Assembly: GCA_040905025.1 (NCBI GenBank)
Contig: JBBDSJ010000085.1
Coordinates: 1 to 29,503, forward strand
Source of the DNA: JBBDSJ01 sp040905025
Lineage (GTDB): Bacteria; Pseudomonadota; Gammaproteobacteria; Methylohalomonadales; Methylohalomonadaceae
Direction of reading: 5' to 3'
DNA: 29,503 nucleotides
This document shows, piece by piece, positions 7,720 to 15,891 of the stretch. The stretch's first letter is position 1. Every line of letters begins with the position of its first letter. The notes beneath the pieces are model-generated. The model did no database searches. It saw only the letters and a program-made list of their open reading frames with translations, and was not told the DNA's origin. The translations under genes and the position numbers were made by a program.

Positions 7720-8101
7720 TCACGAGATTTCGTCGCCCATATGGTTTCTGGCCTCAAAACCAGAAAGGTCGGGTTTTTCAGCCAGCAGACGTTTGACGTC
7801 GGACGCCGGTATGTGCCCCTCGATGACATAACCACCCACCACCGCGGTATGGCATGAGCGCAGTGAAGCCGGAACGTTGAATTGCTGCTTGAACCGCAGC
7901 CATATCGCTCGCGGTCTCGGAGCGGACAACAAAGCCTGCCTCGCGCATATACGCCATCCACTTGCCGCAGCAGCCGCAGTTCGGGTCGTGATAGACCACC
8001 ATCTCCGGGAGTGAATCCGAGCCGGCCTCGGCGGGCGCGCTCGTGGTGAAAGAGGAGACCAGAAAGACCAGGGCTGCAAGTACGATTTTCAATGTTTTCA
8101 T
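7720..8101 (-). pseudogene. DUF411 metal-resistance protein, frameshifted
   Basis: DUF411 proteins are small periplasmic metal-binding proteins found in copper and other metal operons. The gene opens with a signal peptide (MKTLKIVLAALVFLVSS...APAEA) and the CGCC motif in DPNCGCCGKWMAYMREAGF. At about 7890-7893 the frame breaks. Reading resumes one base over as KQQFNVPASLRSCHTAVVGG and YVIEGHIPASDVKRLLAEKP, which is the normal continuation of the family. A one-base insertion (GTTCAAG where GT-AAG is expected) explains it. The usual C-terminal Pro/Gly/Met-rich end is also missing: the second frame stops at 7720 soon after SGFEA. Its ATG overlaps the cusA stop (ATGA, 8098-8101). A third frame stays open to 7599 but I do not recognise it. 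Sequencing error could cause the shift but not the lost end. Confidence 0.8.
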
Positions 8102-11100
8102 GATGAAGCCTCTTTGCTGAAGCTGCTGAGTTTCCACAGTGAGTACAAAACCGGCACGACCAGCAGTGTCAGAACGGTGGCGCTGATCATGCCGCCGACC
8201 ATCGGCGCTGCGATGCGGCGCATGACCTGGGCGCCGGTACCGGAACCCAGCATGATCGGCAACAGACCCAGCACGATGGTGGCAACCGTCATCAGGATCG
8301 GCCGCACGCGCAGCAGCGCGCCGTCGGTAATCGCCCGCATCAGGTCGTCTCTGGTCAATACTTTGCCTTGGGACTCAAGTTCTTCGCGCCTATCGTTGAG
8401 CGATTGATCCAGGTAGGCGAGCATCAGCACGCCGATCTCGATGGCCACGCCGGCCAGCGTGATCATCCCGACAGCTACGGCTACCGACATGTTGTAGCCC
8501 AGCAGGTAGAGCAGCCAGTAGCTGCCTGCCAGTGCCACCGGCAGCGTGCCGAGAATAATCGCGACCGAAACCAGGTTGCCAAAATTCATGAACAGCAGCA
8601 GTACGATGATGGCGGCGGCGACCGGTACGACAAGCTTGAGCCTTGCCTCCGCCCGCTCCATGCTCTCGAACTGGCCGGACCAGCCCAGCGAATAGCCGGC
8701 CGGCAGCTCGACGTTATCGGCGACTGCCTGTTTGGCCCTGCGCACATAGCCACCCAGGTCGGAATCGGTCACGTCGACATAGATCCAGCCGTTGAGACGC
8801 GCGTTCTCGGTACGGATGACGCCGGGACCGCTTTCGACATCGACGTTGGCAACCGCAGACAAGGGTATCTGTTCGCCGCCGGGAGTGACGATGGCGAGCT
8901 GACGCAGGTCAGTCAAGGAAGCGCGCAGGTCGCGCGGGTATCTGAGGTTGATCGGATAACGCTCGAGGCCCTCGACGCTCTCGCCAACGCTCATGCCACC
9001 GATGGCCGAGCGCACGATATCGTGCACATCGGCGATGTTCAGGCCGAACCGAGCCGCGGCCAGGCGGTCGACATCGATGGTCACGTAGCGGCCACCGGTG
9101 ACTCGTTCGGAGTACACCGATGCCGTACCGGGGACCTTCTTCAACGTTCGCTCGATCTGCTCACCGACGTCGGAAATGACCGCCAGATCCGGCCCCGCCA
9201 CCTTGATGCCGACCGGCGTCTTGATGCCGGTGGCCAGCATGTCGATGCGGTTCTTGATCGGCATGATCCAGGTATTGGTCAGGCTGGGCACCTGAACCAG
9301 CGCATCGAGTTCGGCCTTGAGCTTGTCCATGGTCATGCCTTCGCGCCACTGGTCGCGGGGTTTGAGGCGGATAGTCGTCTCGATCATCGTCAATGGCGCC
9401 GGGTCGGTCGCGCTATCGGAACGCCCGGCTTTGGCATAAACCGTCTCGACCTCGGGCACGGTCATGATCAGCCGGTCGGTCTGGCCGAGAATTTCGGCCA
9501 TCTTGCCGGCCGAGGCGGCCGGGAACGCGCTGGGCATGTAGAGCAGGTCGCCCTCGTCGAGCTCGGGCATGAATTCTGAACCCATGCGCTGGTACGGCAC
9601 CAGAGTGCTCGCCACAATCGCAAGCGTGACCGCCAGCGTGACAAACGGGCGCCGCAGCACCAGCGCCAATACCGGCCGATAGATCCCAATCAGCGCGCGG
9701 TTGACCGGGTTCTTCCGTTCGGGCATGACGCGACCGCGCACCAGGTAGCCGATCAGCACCGGCACCAGGGTTACGGCAAGGCCGGCGGTTGCGGCCATGG
9801 CGTAGGCTGTGGTGAATGCCAGCGGCTTGAACAGCCGGCCTTCCTGGGCCTCGAGCGCGAAGATGGGCACAAAACTCAGCGCGATGATCAATACCGAAAA
9901 AAAGAGGGCCGGGCCGACCTCAGAGCTCGATTCCGCGACCGCATCCCAGCGTGCCTTGCCGCTGAGCTGCCCTCCGGCTTTTTCCAGTCGCTTGTGAAAG
10001 TTCTCGATCATCACGATGGCCGAGTCGACCATCGCGCCGATCGCAATCGCAATGCCGCCCAGCGACATGATATTGGCGTTGATGCCCTGAATGTTCATCA
10101 CGATGAACGCCATAAGCACGCCCAACGGCAGGCTCAGCAGCACCACCAGCGAAGAGCGGAAATGTAACAGGAACAGCATGCAGACCAGCACCACGATGAT
10201 GAATTCCTGCACCAGCTTTTCACCCAGTGTGTTTACCGCTCGCTGAATCAGGTCGGAGCGGTCGTAGGTCTCGACGATCTCGACGCCCTCGGGCAGGCTT
10301 TTCTTCAGTTCCTCCAGCCGCTCTTTGACGCGCTCGATGGTGCCCAGCGCATTCTCGCCGAAGCGCATCACGATCACCCCGCCGACCGCTTCGCCCTGGC
10401 CGTTGAGCTCACCGATACCGCGCCGCAGCTCCGGGCCGTACCGGACCCGGGCAACATCGCGGATCAGCACCGGCACGCCTTCAGCGGTGGTCTTCAATGG
10501 TATGGTTTCGAGATCCTCCAACGAATTGACGTAGCCGGTGGCGCGGACCATGTACTCGGCCTCGGCCATTTCGATCACGCGGCCGCCAGTTTCCATGTTG
10601 CCGCGCCGGATGGCATCGCGCACGCGGGTCAGCGGTATGTCATAGGCGCGCAACTTGTCCGGGTCCACCACCACCTGATACTGGCGCACCATGCCGCCGA
10701 TGGTTGCGACTTCGGAGACGCCCTCGACGGTCTGCAGCTCGAACTTCAGAAACCAGTCCTGGATGGAACGCAACTCGCCGAGATCGTGTTGGCCGGTGCG
10801 ATCGACCAACGCGTATTGATACACCCAGCCGACCCCGGTGGCATCGGGGCCCAGCGCGGTGCGGACCCCGTCGGGCAGCGTGGGCGTGACCTGGCTCAAG
10901 TATTCCAGTACCCGCGAGCGCGCCCAGTACAGATCGGTGCCATCTTCAAAGATGATGTAGACGAATGCATCGTTGAAGAACGAATAACCGCGTACCGTCA
11001 CGGCGCCCGGAACCGCCAGCATGGCGGTGGTCAGCGGATAGGTGACCTGGTCCTCGACCACCTGCGGGGCCTGGCCGGGATAGCTGGCCTTGACGATGAC

Positions 11101-11238
11101 CTGCACGTCGGACAGATCCGGAATCGCGTCCAGCGGCGTGCGCAGCATCGAGATTAAGCCCCCGGCGGCCACCAGCGCCGAGAGCATCAAGACCAGGAAG
11201 CGGTTGGCGATCGACCAGCGTATGAGATTCTCGATCAT
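8098..11238 (-). CDS. cusA: Copper/silver efflux RND pump CusA
   Basis: Trimeric inner-membrane proton-driven pump of the HME-RND family; with CusB and CusC it spans both membranes and expels Cu(I)/Ag(I). It is 1046 aa, against 1047 in E. coli. The three-methionine site maps to M568 (DEGDLLYMPS), M618 (APLTMIE) and M667 (NRIDMLATG), a constant offset of five from E. coli M573, M623 and M672. The helix-4 proton relay GAMVDSAIVMIEN puts Asp at 405, as in E. coli. Twelve membrane spans and two large periplasmic loops are evident. The start ATG overlaps the cusB stop (ATGA) and the stop overlaps the DUF411 start, giving a fully coupled operon. The residue match makes Cu/Ag specificity much more likely than Zn/Co. 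Confidence 0.97.
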   Translation of the reverse strand: MIENLIRWSIANRFLVLMLSALVAAGGLISMLRTPLDAIPDLSDVQVIVKASYPGQAPQVVEDQVTYPLTTAMLAVPGAVTVRGYSFFNDAFVYIIFEDGTDLYWARSRVLEYLSQVTPTLPDGVRTALGPDATGVGWVYQYALVDRTGQHDLGELRSIQDWFLKFELQTVEGVSEVATIGGMVRQYQVVVDPDKLRAYDIPLTRVRDAIRRGNMETGGRVIEMAEAEYMVRATGYVNSLEDLETIPLKTTAEGVPVLIRDVARVRYGPELRRGIGELNGQGEAVGGVIVMRFGENALGTIERVKERLEELKKSLPEGVEIVETYDRSDLIQRAVNTLGEKLVQEFIIVVLVCMLFLLHFRSSLVVLLSLPLGVLMAFIVMNIQGINANIMSLGGIAIAIGAMVDSAIVMIENFHKRLEKAGGQLSGKARWDAVAESSSEVGPALFFSVLIIALSFVPIFALEAQEGRLFKPLAFTTAYAMAATAGLAVTLVPVLIGYLVRGRVMPERKNPVNRALIGIYRPVLALVLRRPFVTLAVTLAIVASTLVPYQRMGSEFMPELDEGDLLYMPSAFPAASAGKMAEILGQTDRLIMTVPEVETVYAKAGRSDSATDPAPLTMIETTIRLKPRDQWREGMTMDKLKAELDALVQVPSLTNTWIMPIKNRIDMLATGIKTPVGIKVAGPDLAVISDVGEQIERTLKKVPGTASVYSERVTGGRYVTIDVDRLAAARFGLNIADVHDIVRSAIGGMSVGESVEGLERYPINLRYPRDLRASLTDLRQLAIVTPGGEQIPLSAVANVDVESGPGVIRTENARLNGWIYVDVTDSDLGGYVRRAKQAVADNVELPAGYSLGWSGQFESMERAEARLKLVVPVAAAIIVLLLFMNFGNLVSVAIILGTLPVALAGSYWLLYLLGYNMSVAVAVGMITLAGVAIEIGVLMLAYLDQSLNDRREELESQGKVLTRDDLMRAITDGALLRVRPILMTVATIVLGLLPIMLGSGTGAQVMRRIAAPMVGGMISATVLTLLVVPVLYSLWKLSSFSKEASS

Positions 11239-12554
11239 CGGCCTTCTCCGCCGCTATCCATGGCTTCCATGTCGTGATCGGAAGGGTCCATTTCCTCCAT
11301 GCCATCGCCCGCTTGATCCATACCCTCCTGTTCCTGCCCGATCATGCGCAGCAGGGAAGCGTCCATGCTGGCTTCGGAATCCATCAGGAACTGGCTGGAG
11401 ATGACGATCTGTTCGTCTTCGCCCAACCCTTGGAGAACCTCGACACGGCCCTTGCTTTCCAGCCCGGTGCGCACCTGGGCCGGCCGGAAATAGCCGTCGC
11501 CAAGCGCGAGAATCACCCGCTCCTGGTCGCCTGTCCGAATCACTGCCTGGCTGGGCACATGAACCACGCCGTCGCGCGGCGCACCGTCGATCGCGACGCT
11601 TGCATACATGTCGGGCTTGAGGGCCAGATCCGGATTGTTGAACGTCAAACGGACTCGTGCGGTGCGGCTTTCGGCCCGGATCGTCGGATAAACGTAGTCG
11701 ACCTCACCGACCCACTCGCGCTCCGGCGCGAACGGCAGTTTCATCCGCGCGGCCTGTCCCGGGGCGACCCAGTCGATCTGGTTTTCGAACACGTCGACGT
11801 CGACCCACACCGTACTCAGGTCGGCCAGACTCATGATCGTCGTGCCGGGCTGAACGAACATGCCCGAGCGGACATTGAGTTCCATGACGAAGCCGTCGAT
11901 TGGCGAGCGCACATCGAACAGCTCGCGTGCGGTGCCCCGGCTTTTCAAAGCATCGATCTGGTCGTCCTGCATGCCGAGTGCCCTGAGGCGGGTCGCGGTG
12001 GCACGCATCAAGGCCCGCTGACTCGAATGCATCGCCAGCAGATATTCATCCTGCGCGCTCACCAGCGCCGGCGAGTAAATCCTGAACAGCAACTGGCCGG
12101 CTTCGACGCGATCGCCTTCTGTATCGGCGGCAAGTTCTTCTATCCAGCCCTCGGCGCGGACGTGGATGTCTTCGAGGCGATCCGCGTCGGGCGTGATGAA
12201 GCCCACGGTCTCGATATCCCGGTACAGCGTGCCGCGCTCTGCCGTAGCGGTCTTGACGCCGATGTTGTTGATCACGGCTGGATTGATCCGAAGCGATGGC
12301 TGATCAGTGCTGACAGCGCCGTCCGCATCAGCGTAGACCGGCACCAGGTCCATCCCCATCGGCGACTTGCCGGGCTTATCACTGCGGTAATTCGGATCCA
12401 TCGGTCCGACCCAGTAGAGAATTTCGCGCTCGCCTTCGGCGGCCGATTCGCTGCTCTTTGAATCGTTTGTCAGGTTGGCAAGCCACCAGCCAGCGGCGCC
12501 GCCGAAGATGGCCGCGGCAATCGCAATCACGATCAAAGTCTTAGTCTTGGTCAC
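11235..12554 (-). CDS. cusB: RND periplasmic adaptor CusB
   Basis: Membrane-fusion protein linking CusA to the outer-membrane channel, and in the family a metal donor to CusA. It is 439 aa, starting at GTG 12554, which overlaps the cusC stop (GTGA). Order: N-terminal anchor (about 5-26); heavy-metal-binding domain at 47-74 (YWVGPMDP...KSPMGMDLVPVY) in which the usual Cys-Pro-Met-His is replaced by Gly-Pro-Met-Asp; lipoyl/hairpin halves; beta-barrel. The C-terminal extension is rich in Met, Asp and Glu (MDQAGDGMEEMDPSDHDMEAM), a probable Cu(I)/Ag(I) scavenging tail. Position and methionine content agree with copper use. Confidence 0.93.
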   Translation of the reverse strand: MTKTKTLIVIAIAAAIFGGAAGWWLANLTNDSKSSESAAEGEREILYWVGPMDPNYRSDKPGKSPMGMDLVPVYADADGAVSTDQPSLRINPAVINNIGVKTATAERGTLYRDIETVGFITPDADRLEDIHVRAEGWIEELAADTEGDRVEAGQLLFRIYSPALVSAQDEYLLAMHSSQRALMRATATRLRALGMQDDQIDALKSRGTARELFDVRSPIDGFVMELNVRSGMFVQPGTTIMSLADLSTVWVDVDVFENQIDWVAPGQAARMKLPFAPEREWVGEVDYVYPTIRAESRTARVRLTFNNPDLALKPDMYASVAIDGAPRDGVVHVPSQAVIRTGDQERVILALGDGYFRPAQVRTGLESKGRVEVLQGLGEDEQIVISSQFLMDSEASMDASLLRMIGQEQEGMDQAGDGMEEMDPSDHDMEAMDSGGEGR

Positions 12555-13810
12555 GAAGGGTCTCCTGTAAGCCAGGCCAGCCGAGCCCAGCTCTGTGCGG
12601 CCTTGATTTCGAGTTCGGCCAGTTTGAGTTCAACGTCCAGTTCGGCGAGTTGGCTTCGAATTAACTCAGCAAAGTCGGTCTGGCTGTTGGCGTAGGTGGT
12701 GATTGAAGCCTCGGCGGTTTCACGGGCGCGCCTGCCAACCGCTTGGCGATAGAGTGCGATCCGCTCGTTGAGACGTTGCCAGTTGGCAAGCTCCTGCTCG
12801 AGTTGCCGCTTCAGATCGAGCAGCAATGTCATGCGGTCAAAAACCCGCGCACTCCGCCCGTGCACGGCTGCCGCGCGCCGGCGGTCCTGGCGTTTATCGG
12901 TGAAAAGTGGCAGCGACAGCGTGACGCCGATCGTGGCCAGATCCGGCCGTTCGGTGCGCCGGCCATAACCTGCTTCAATCGCGAACTCGGGCTTGTAGGC
13001 CTGCTCGGCCAGTTCGATGCCGAGATCCGCGGCCTCGACCTGGGCATCGGTGACGCGGACCTGGGGATGTCCGACCAGGCGGCTTTCAAGTGCGGTCAGA
13101 GCTTGCGGCTCGGAAAACTCCGGGATCGCTTCGGGCAACGGTCGGAAGGCTTCGCGCCCGATAAACCGGGCCAGTGCCTCGCGTGCGACGTCCGCCTGAC
13201 GCCGGTGTTCGACCAGGCGATCATCCAGCAGGGAGAGTTCAAGTTGTGTACGCAGCACATCCTGGGCGTGCATCCGGCCAGTGGCGAAACGCGCGAGAAG
13301 TGAATCGATCTGTTTGTCGATCGCTTCGCGACTGGCCGTGACGATTCGAATCGCGCGTGTCTGATAAGCCAGATTCAGCCAGGCCGTGCGCGTGACCAGC
13401 GCCACTTCGCGCAGCGCGACCTCGCGCCGGGCGCGCTCGGCGCCGGCTTCGGCCTGCCGTTGCTGGCCCCGAACCTTCAGTGTTTTCCCGGCCGGAAACT
13501 CCTGGCGCAGGCTGAGGCGGAGTGCCTGGGTCATGCCGTCCTCGTCAAACTCGAACGAATCGGTCGGTACGTTGGCCACCTGGCTGGTGAGTTTCGGATC
13601 GGGGAGTTGTGCGTCGGCCACGGCCCGGTTTTCCAGCGCCTGGGCGCGCGCTGTGAATCGTTCGAATTCCGGGTCTTCAGCAGCAAGCGCCGTTGCGACC
13701 GCCTCGTCGAGGGTCAGAGGCTGCGATTCGCCCCAGACCGGACCAGTGGCTACGGCTAGCAGCAGAGCAATGACGTAAAAATTGGAATAGGATTGTCTAG
13801 CGTGTTGCAT
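12551..13810 (-). CDS. cusC: TolC-family outer-membrane efflux channel CusC
   Basis: Outer-membrane channel of the TolC/OMF family completing the Cus tripartite pump. I start it at ATG 13810 (MQHARQSYSNFYV...), because GGAG lies seven bases upstream and a signal peptide with cleavage near WGES follows directly; an in-frame start at 13864 would precede the signal with an odd extension. The protein is 419 aa. TolC marks are LTLDEAVATALAAEDPEFE at the mature N-terminus, QLPDPKLTSQVANVP, LRQEFPAGKTLKVRGQ, and the second-repeat helices ending in RSQLAELDVELKLAELEIK. There is no lipobox, unlike E. coli CusC. It is the first intact gene of the operon and follows a broken second channel gene. Confidence 0.9.
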   Translation of the reverse strand: MQHARQSYSNFYVIALLLAVATGPVWGESQPLTLDEAVATALAAEDPEFERFTARAQALENRAVADAQLPDPKLTSQVANVPTDSFEFDEDGMTQALRLSLRQEFPAGKTLKVRGQQRQAEAGAERARREVALREVALVTRTAWLNLAYQTRAIRIVTASREAIDKQIDSLLARFATGRMHAQDVLRTQLELSLLDDRLVEHRRQADVAREALARFIGREAFRPLPEAIPEFSEPQALTALESRLVGHPQVRVTDAQVEAADLGIELAEQAYKPEFAIEAGYGRRTERPDLATIGVTLSLPLFTDKRQDRRRAAAVHGRSARVFDRMTLLLDLKRQLEQELANWQRLNERIALYRQAVGRRARETAEASITTYANSQTDFAELIRSQLAELDVELKLAELEIKAAQSWARLAWLTGDPS

Positions 13811-14588
13811 GTTTGTACTCCGTATAAATAAACCACATACACCGTGCCCGATGTGGAAGGACATTCAGGCCCGAATTGACGGCAATGGTCGCCTCTAGCG
13901 CGTCCTTCGCCAGTGGCGGCAATTCGTCGCGGTAGAGTTCGAGGAACTGCAACGTCTCCAGGGTCAAAGTCCGACTGCCTTCCAGTTCTGCCAGCAATTG
14001 ATTGCGACGATCAATCAACTGCCATTTACTTGCCTTAACTGCTGCCTGCGCCACACGCAAGCTGGCGCGGCGTTTCGATTGATTCAACGGAATATTGATA
14101 GCTATGCCTACCATGAGCCGGTGTTTAGGATCGTTGCACATACTGTACGACCACTGATTTGGTACTCGATCTGTATCAGTTCCGGATGGCCGCTACAGGC
14201 GAATTCTGCGAATCGCTCCAGCGCTGGTAGTCGCCGCGGCGCAGCCAATGCTGCCGGTGCCGGCAACGCGGGTTCAGCCCGTACCGCCGTGGCTCGGTCA
14301 GCCCGCTTACCCGGCCACGGCGCTGCGATTAATTTCGCCGCTACCGCCGAACTGCCGTGGCGCGACGCTGGTACTGAGCATGGGGTCATCCAGATCGCCG
14401 GCCGGTTCGATACGTGCAATCGTTGCCTGCTCGGCTGCTTCAAGGGCAGCGATTCCGGGATTTTCAGCGACTACTGTCTGAATCAATTGTTCGCGTGTCA
14501 GCGGTCCGGAAAGTTCTGCCGCAGCTGCGGGCAACCCGTAGCCGCCCATCAGCATTGTTACCAGTAGCTGGATAAGTCTGTAGTTCAT
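13797..14588 (-). pseudogene. Broken TolC-family outer-membrane channel gene
   Basis: Three pieces of one outer-membrane factor lie in three frames. Piece 1 (14588 down to about 14325) has a GGGAGAT ribosome site, a signal peptide (MNYRLIQLLVTMLMGG...AAAAE) and the OMF stretches TREQLIQTVVAENPGIAALE and LDDPMLSTSVAPRQFGG. It then shifts into piece 2, which begins PWPGKRADRATAVRAE, again a normal continuation, and runs to about 14110. Piece 3 (about 14150-13863) picks up at NDPKHRLMVGIAINIPLNQS and runs to AVNSGLN, where the C-terminal end is lost next to cusC. Total coding content is far below the usual 400+ aa, so there is a large internal deletion besides the frameshifts. It once preceded cusC in the same operon. 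Confidence 0.85.
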
Positions 14589-14644
14589 GATAGATCTCCC
14601 GCTCAACCGAGCGGCTGTTGTTAAAGATCGAATAAACGATTAAA

Positions 14645-14672
14645 CACAACGCCGGTTATGACCGGCGTTGTG
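14645..14672 (-). terminator. Intrinsic terminator after the 150-aa exported protein gene
   Basis: A perfect 12-bp inverted repeat (CACAACGCCGGT / ACCGGCGTTGTG) with a 4-nt loop (14657-14660). Read on the minus strand it is followed by TTTAATCGTTTATT, a broken U-tract. It lies 20 nt past the stop at 14693 and before the broken OMF gene, so it could end or attenuate transcripts from the MerR-type promoter before they reach the cus genes. Confidence 0.75.
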
Positions 14673-14692
14673 CAAACAGCGGGAGATGAAAC

Positions 14693-15145
14693 TCAGAGTC
14701 TGAGTCGTTGTGTCAGCAGGTAAGGCGGTAGTAACGAAGTGGTAAGGCTGGCCGGCCGATCCTTGAAGACAAGCGTTAGTGTCGAAGTACAGCCGGGGAG
14801 TAAATCCGTATAATCAGATGACAGTACAGCCAGGTAGCCGGGAGCATCGTGAGTTTGCGGTTGGGTAAGCAAAAAGCCGGACTCACCTCCGCGCAGGCCG
14901 TTGTCAATATTGAACAGGCAACATTCGCGCTCTGGATCTTCAGGCAACGCGGGCAAGACTGGTTCATGACAGGGCTGATCTGTATTGTGTAGTTGACTGA
15001 TCGGGCTGCCATTCGTGTCCAGCAGCGGGATACAACTGTAAGCCAGCGGTGTCTTGACCAGGCCCAGCAATAACACGACAAATACCAGCCAACGGCCGGT
15101 AAGCCGCAAGCCGCGTAGCAAACTGTCGATGCCGTACCACTTCAT
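14693..15145 (-). CDS. Small exported Cys-containing protein of the metal block (unknown family)
   Basis: 150 aa. A hydrophobic signal or anchor spans about 19-36 (LVFVVLLLGLVKTPLAYS) and a soluble domain follows with five cysteines (C38, C59, C75, C76, C119), among them PCHEP and RECCLF. It ends PPYLLTQRLRL, an ending that reminds me of small exported proteins beside copper operons (DUF2946/CopL-like), but I cannot assign a family. A MerR-type promoter directly precedes it; the predicted transcript start falls on or next to the ATG, so the message may be leaderless. The Cys content and promoter suggest periplasmic metal binding or sensing; this is inference. Confidence 0.75.
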   Translation of the reverse strand: MKWYGIDSLLRGLRLTGRWLVFVVLLLGLVKTPLAYSCIPLLDTNGSPISQLHNTDQPCHEPVLPALPEDPERECCLFNIDNGLRGGESGFLLTQPQTHDAPGYLAVLSSDYTDLLPGCTSTLTLVFKDRPASLTTSLLPPYLLTQRLRL

Positions 15146-15151
15146 TACGAC

Positions 15152-15183
15152 ATTATAGACCTTGTAGCAGGGTACAGGGTCAA
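15152..15183 (-). promoter_or_regulatory. MerR-family metal-responsive promoter
   Basis: On the minus strand: -35 TTGACC (15183-15178), a 20-nt spacer, then -10 TATAAT (15157-15152). Overlapping the spacer is a 22-nt dyad, ACCCTGTA-CCCTGC-TACAAGGT, whose half-sites match at 7 of 8 positions. An overlong 19-20 bp spacer with a dyad inside is the hallmark of promoters twisted into register by MerR, CueR, ZntR, CadR or PbrR. The half-site ACCCTGTA is closest to what I know of ZntR/CadR/PbrR-type sites. Only six bases separate the -10 from the ATG at 15145. No MerR-family gene is in the window. Confidence 0.85.
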
Positions 15184-15362
15184 GTAGTTTTCCAAATTAT
15201 ATGTGTACTGGACCATCGAAGCCGATGTGGCTATACAGCTCTGTGTGCTGGGCATCCGATGCGATTTCAGGGGTATATTGAATATTGTTGATCCATCAAA
15301 AACGAGCCGTTTCCACCGGCCCGGTATTTGTAAAACCGGCCATTGACGTCTATGTTACTCTC

Positions 15363-15743
15363 GTGATTACCCTTAATTCCAACCGCTACCGGAGCCATCA
15401 ACGTGAATTAATAATGATCACGTTGATCATGATGTTGTTCGTTCAGGCCGCTGATTTACACATGCATAATCATGAAGTGCTGGATCAGGGTGCCTTTACG
15501 GTGCACGTAGTTGGCGGTCAACAACATGCCGTGGCACATGATCAGAGTGGCGAAATTGATCTGTCGTTCAGCGCCCTATTGGCAAAAAGCATGGCTTCAT
15601 TAGATGTTCATGTCGTCAGTATTTTGTTGTTATTATTGCTGCCACTGTTTTTCTTCCGCTTAAAACGAGTTCCGGAACCTCCTCCGCGGCTGTATTCGCT
15701 TGCCTTCCGGCTGCGACCACCATCACGCGCCTCGCCGTTATAA
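15363..15743 (+). CDS. Small His-containing membrane protein upstream of czcCBA
   Basis: About 126 aa from GTG 15363; the frame is open from TTG 15285, and ATG 15414 is also possible. The start is unsettled, as none has a strong ribosome site. Seen: a hydrophobic N-terminal stretch (MITLIMMLFVQAADL), a His-rich periplasmic part (LHMHNHEV, QQHAVAHD), then a membrane span (VHVVSILLLLLLPLFFF) and a Pro/Arg-rich tail ending LRPPSRASPL. Small proteins of this design commonly precede czc-type operons (CzcI-like), but I assign no firm family. It is divergent from the 150-aa protein and reads into czcC, with a weak 6-bp hairpin (15753-15768) between. Confidence 0.65.
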   Translation: MITLNSNRYRSHQRELIMITLIMMLFVQAADLHMHNHEVLDQGAFTVHVVGGQQHAVAHDQSGEIDLSFSALLAKSMASLDVHVVSILLLLLLPLFFFRLKRVPEPPPRLYSLAFRLRPPSRASPL

Positions 15744-15891
15744 ATCCCTACTGCCGTTTTTTAACGGCCTGAACCTGTAGCTGGTTATGGATGTATTTGC
15801 ACATTTTCGTGTGACGTAACACTGTAACCACTACTGATCCGTGTTGACGTTGCCCGCCTGTATGTGGCGCGTCATGGTAGAGGTTTTCATC

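Noticed and set aside
8368..9579. 403-codon plus-strand ORF opposite cusA
   Set aside because: It is the antisense shadow of cusA in GC-rich DNA; it has no family resemblance and a skewed composition rich in His, Arg, Asp and Gly.
11274..12461. 395-codon plus-strand ORF opposite cusB
   Set aside because: Same reason: cusB on the other strand is a clear protein with recognisable domains, while this frame is not.
15753..15768. GCCGTT-TTTT-AACGGC hairpin between the small protein and czcC
   Set aside because: Only a 6-bp stem with no following T-run; too weak to call a terminator.
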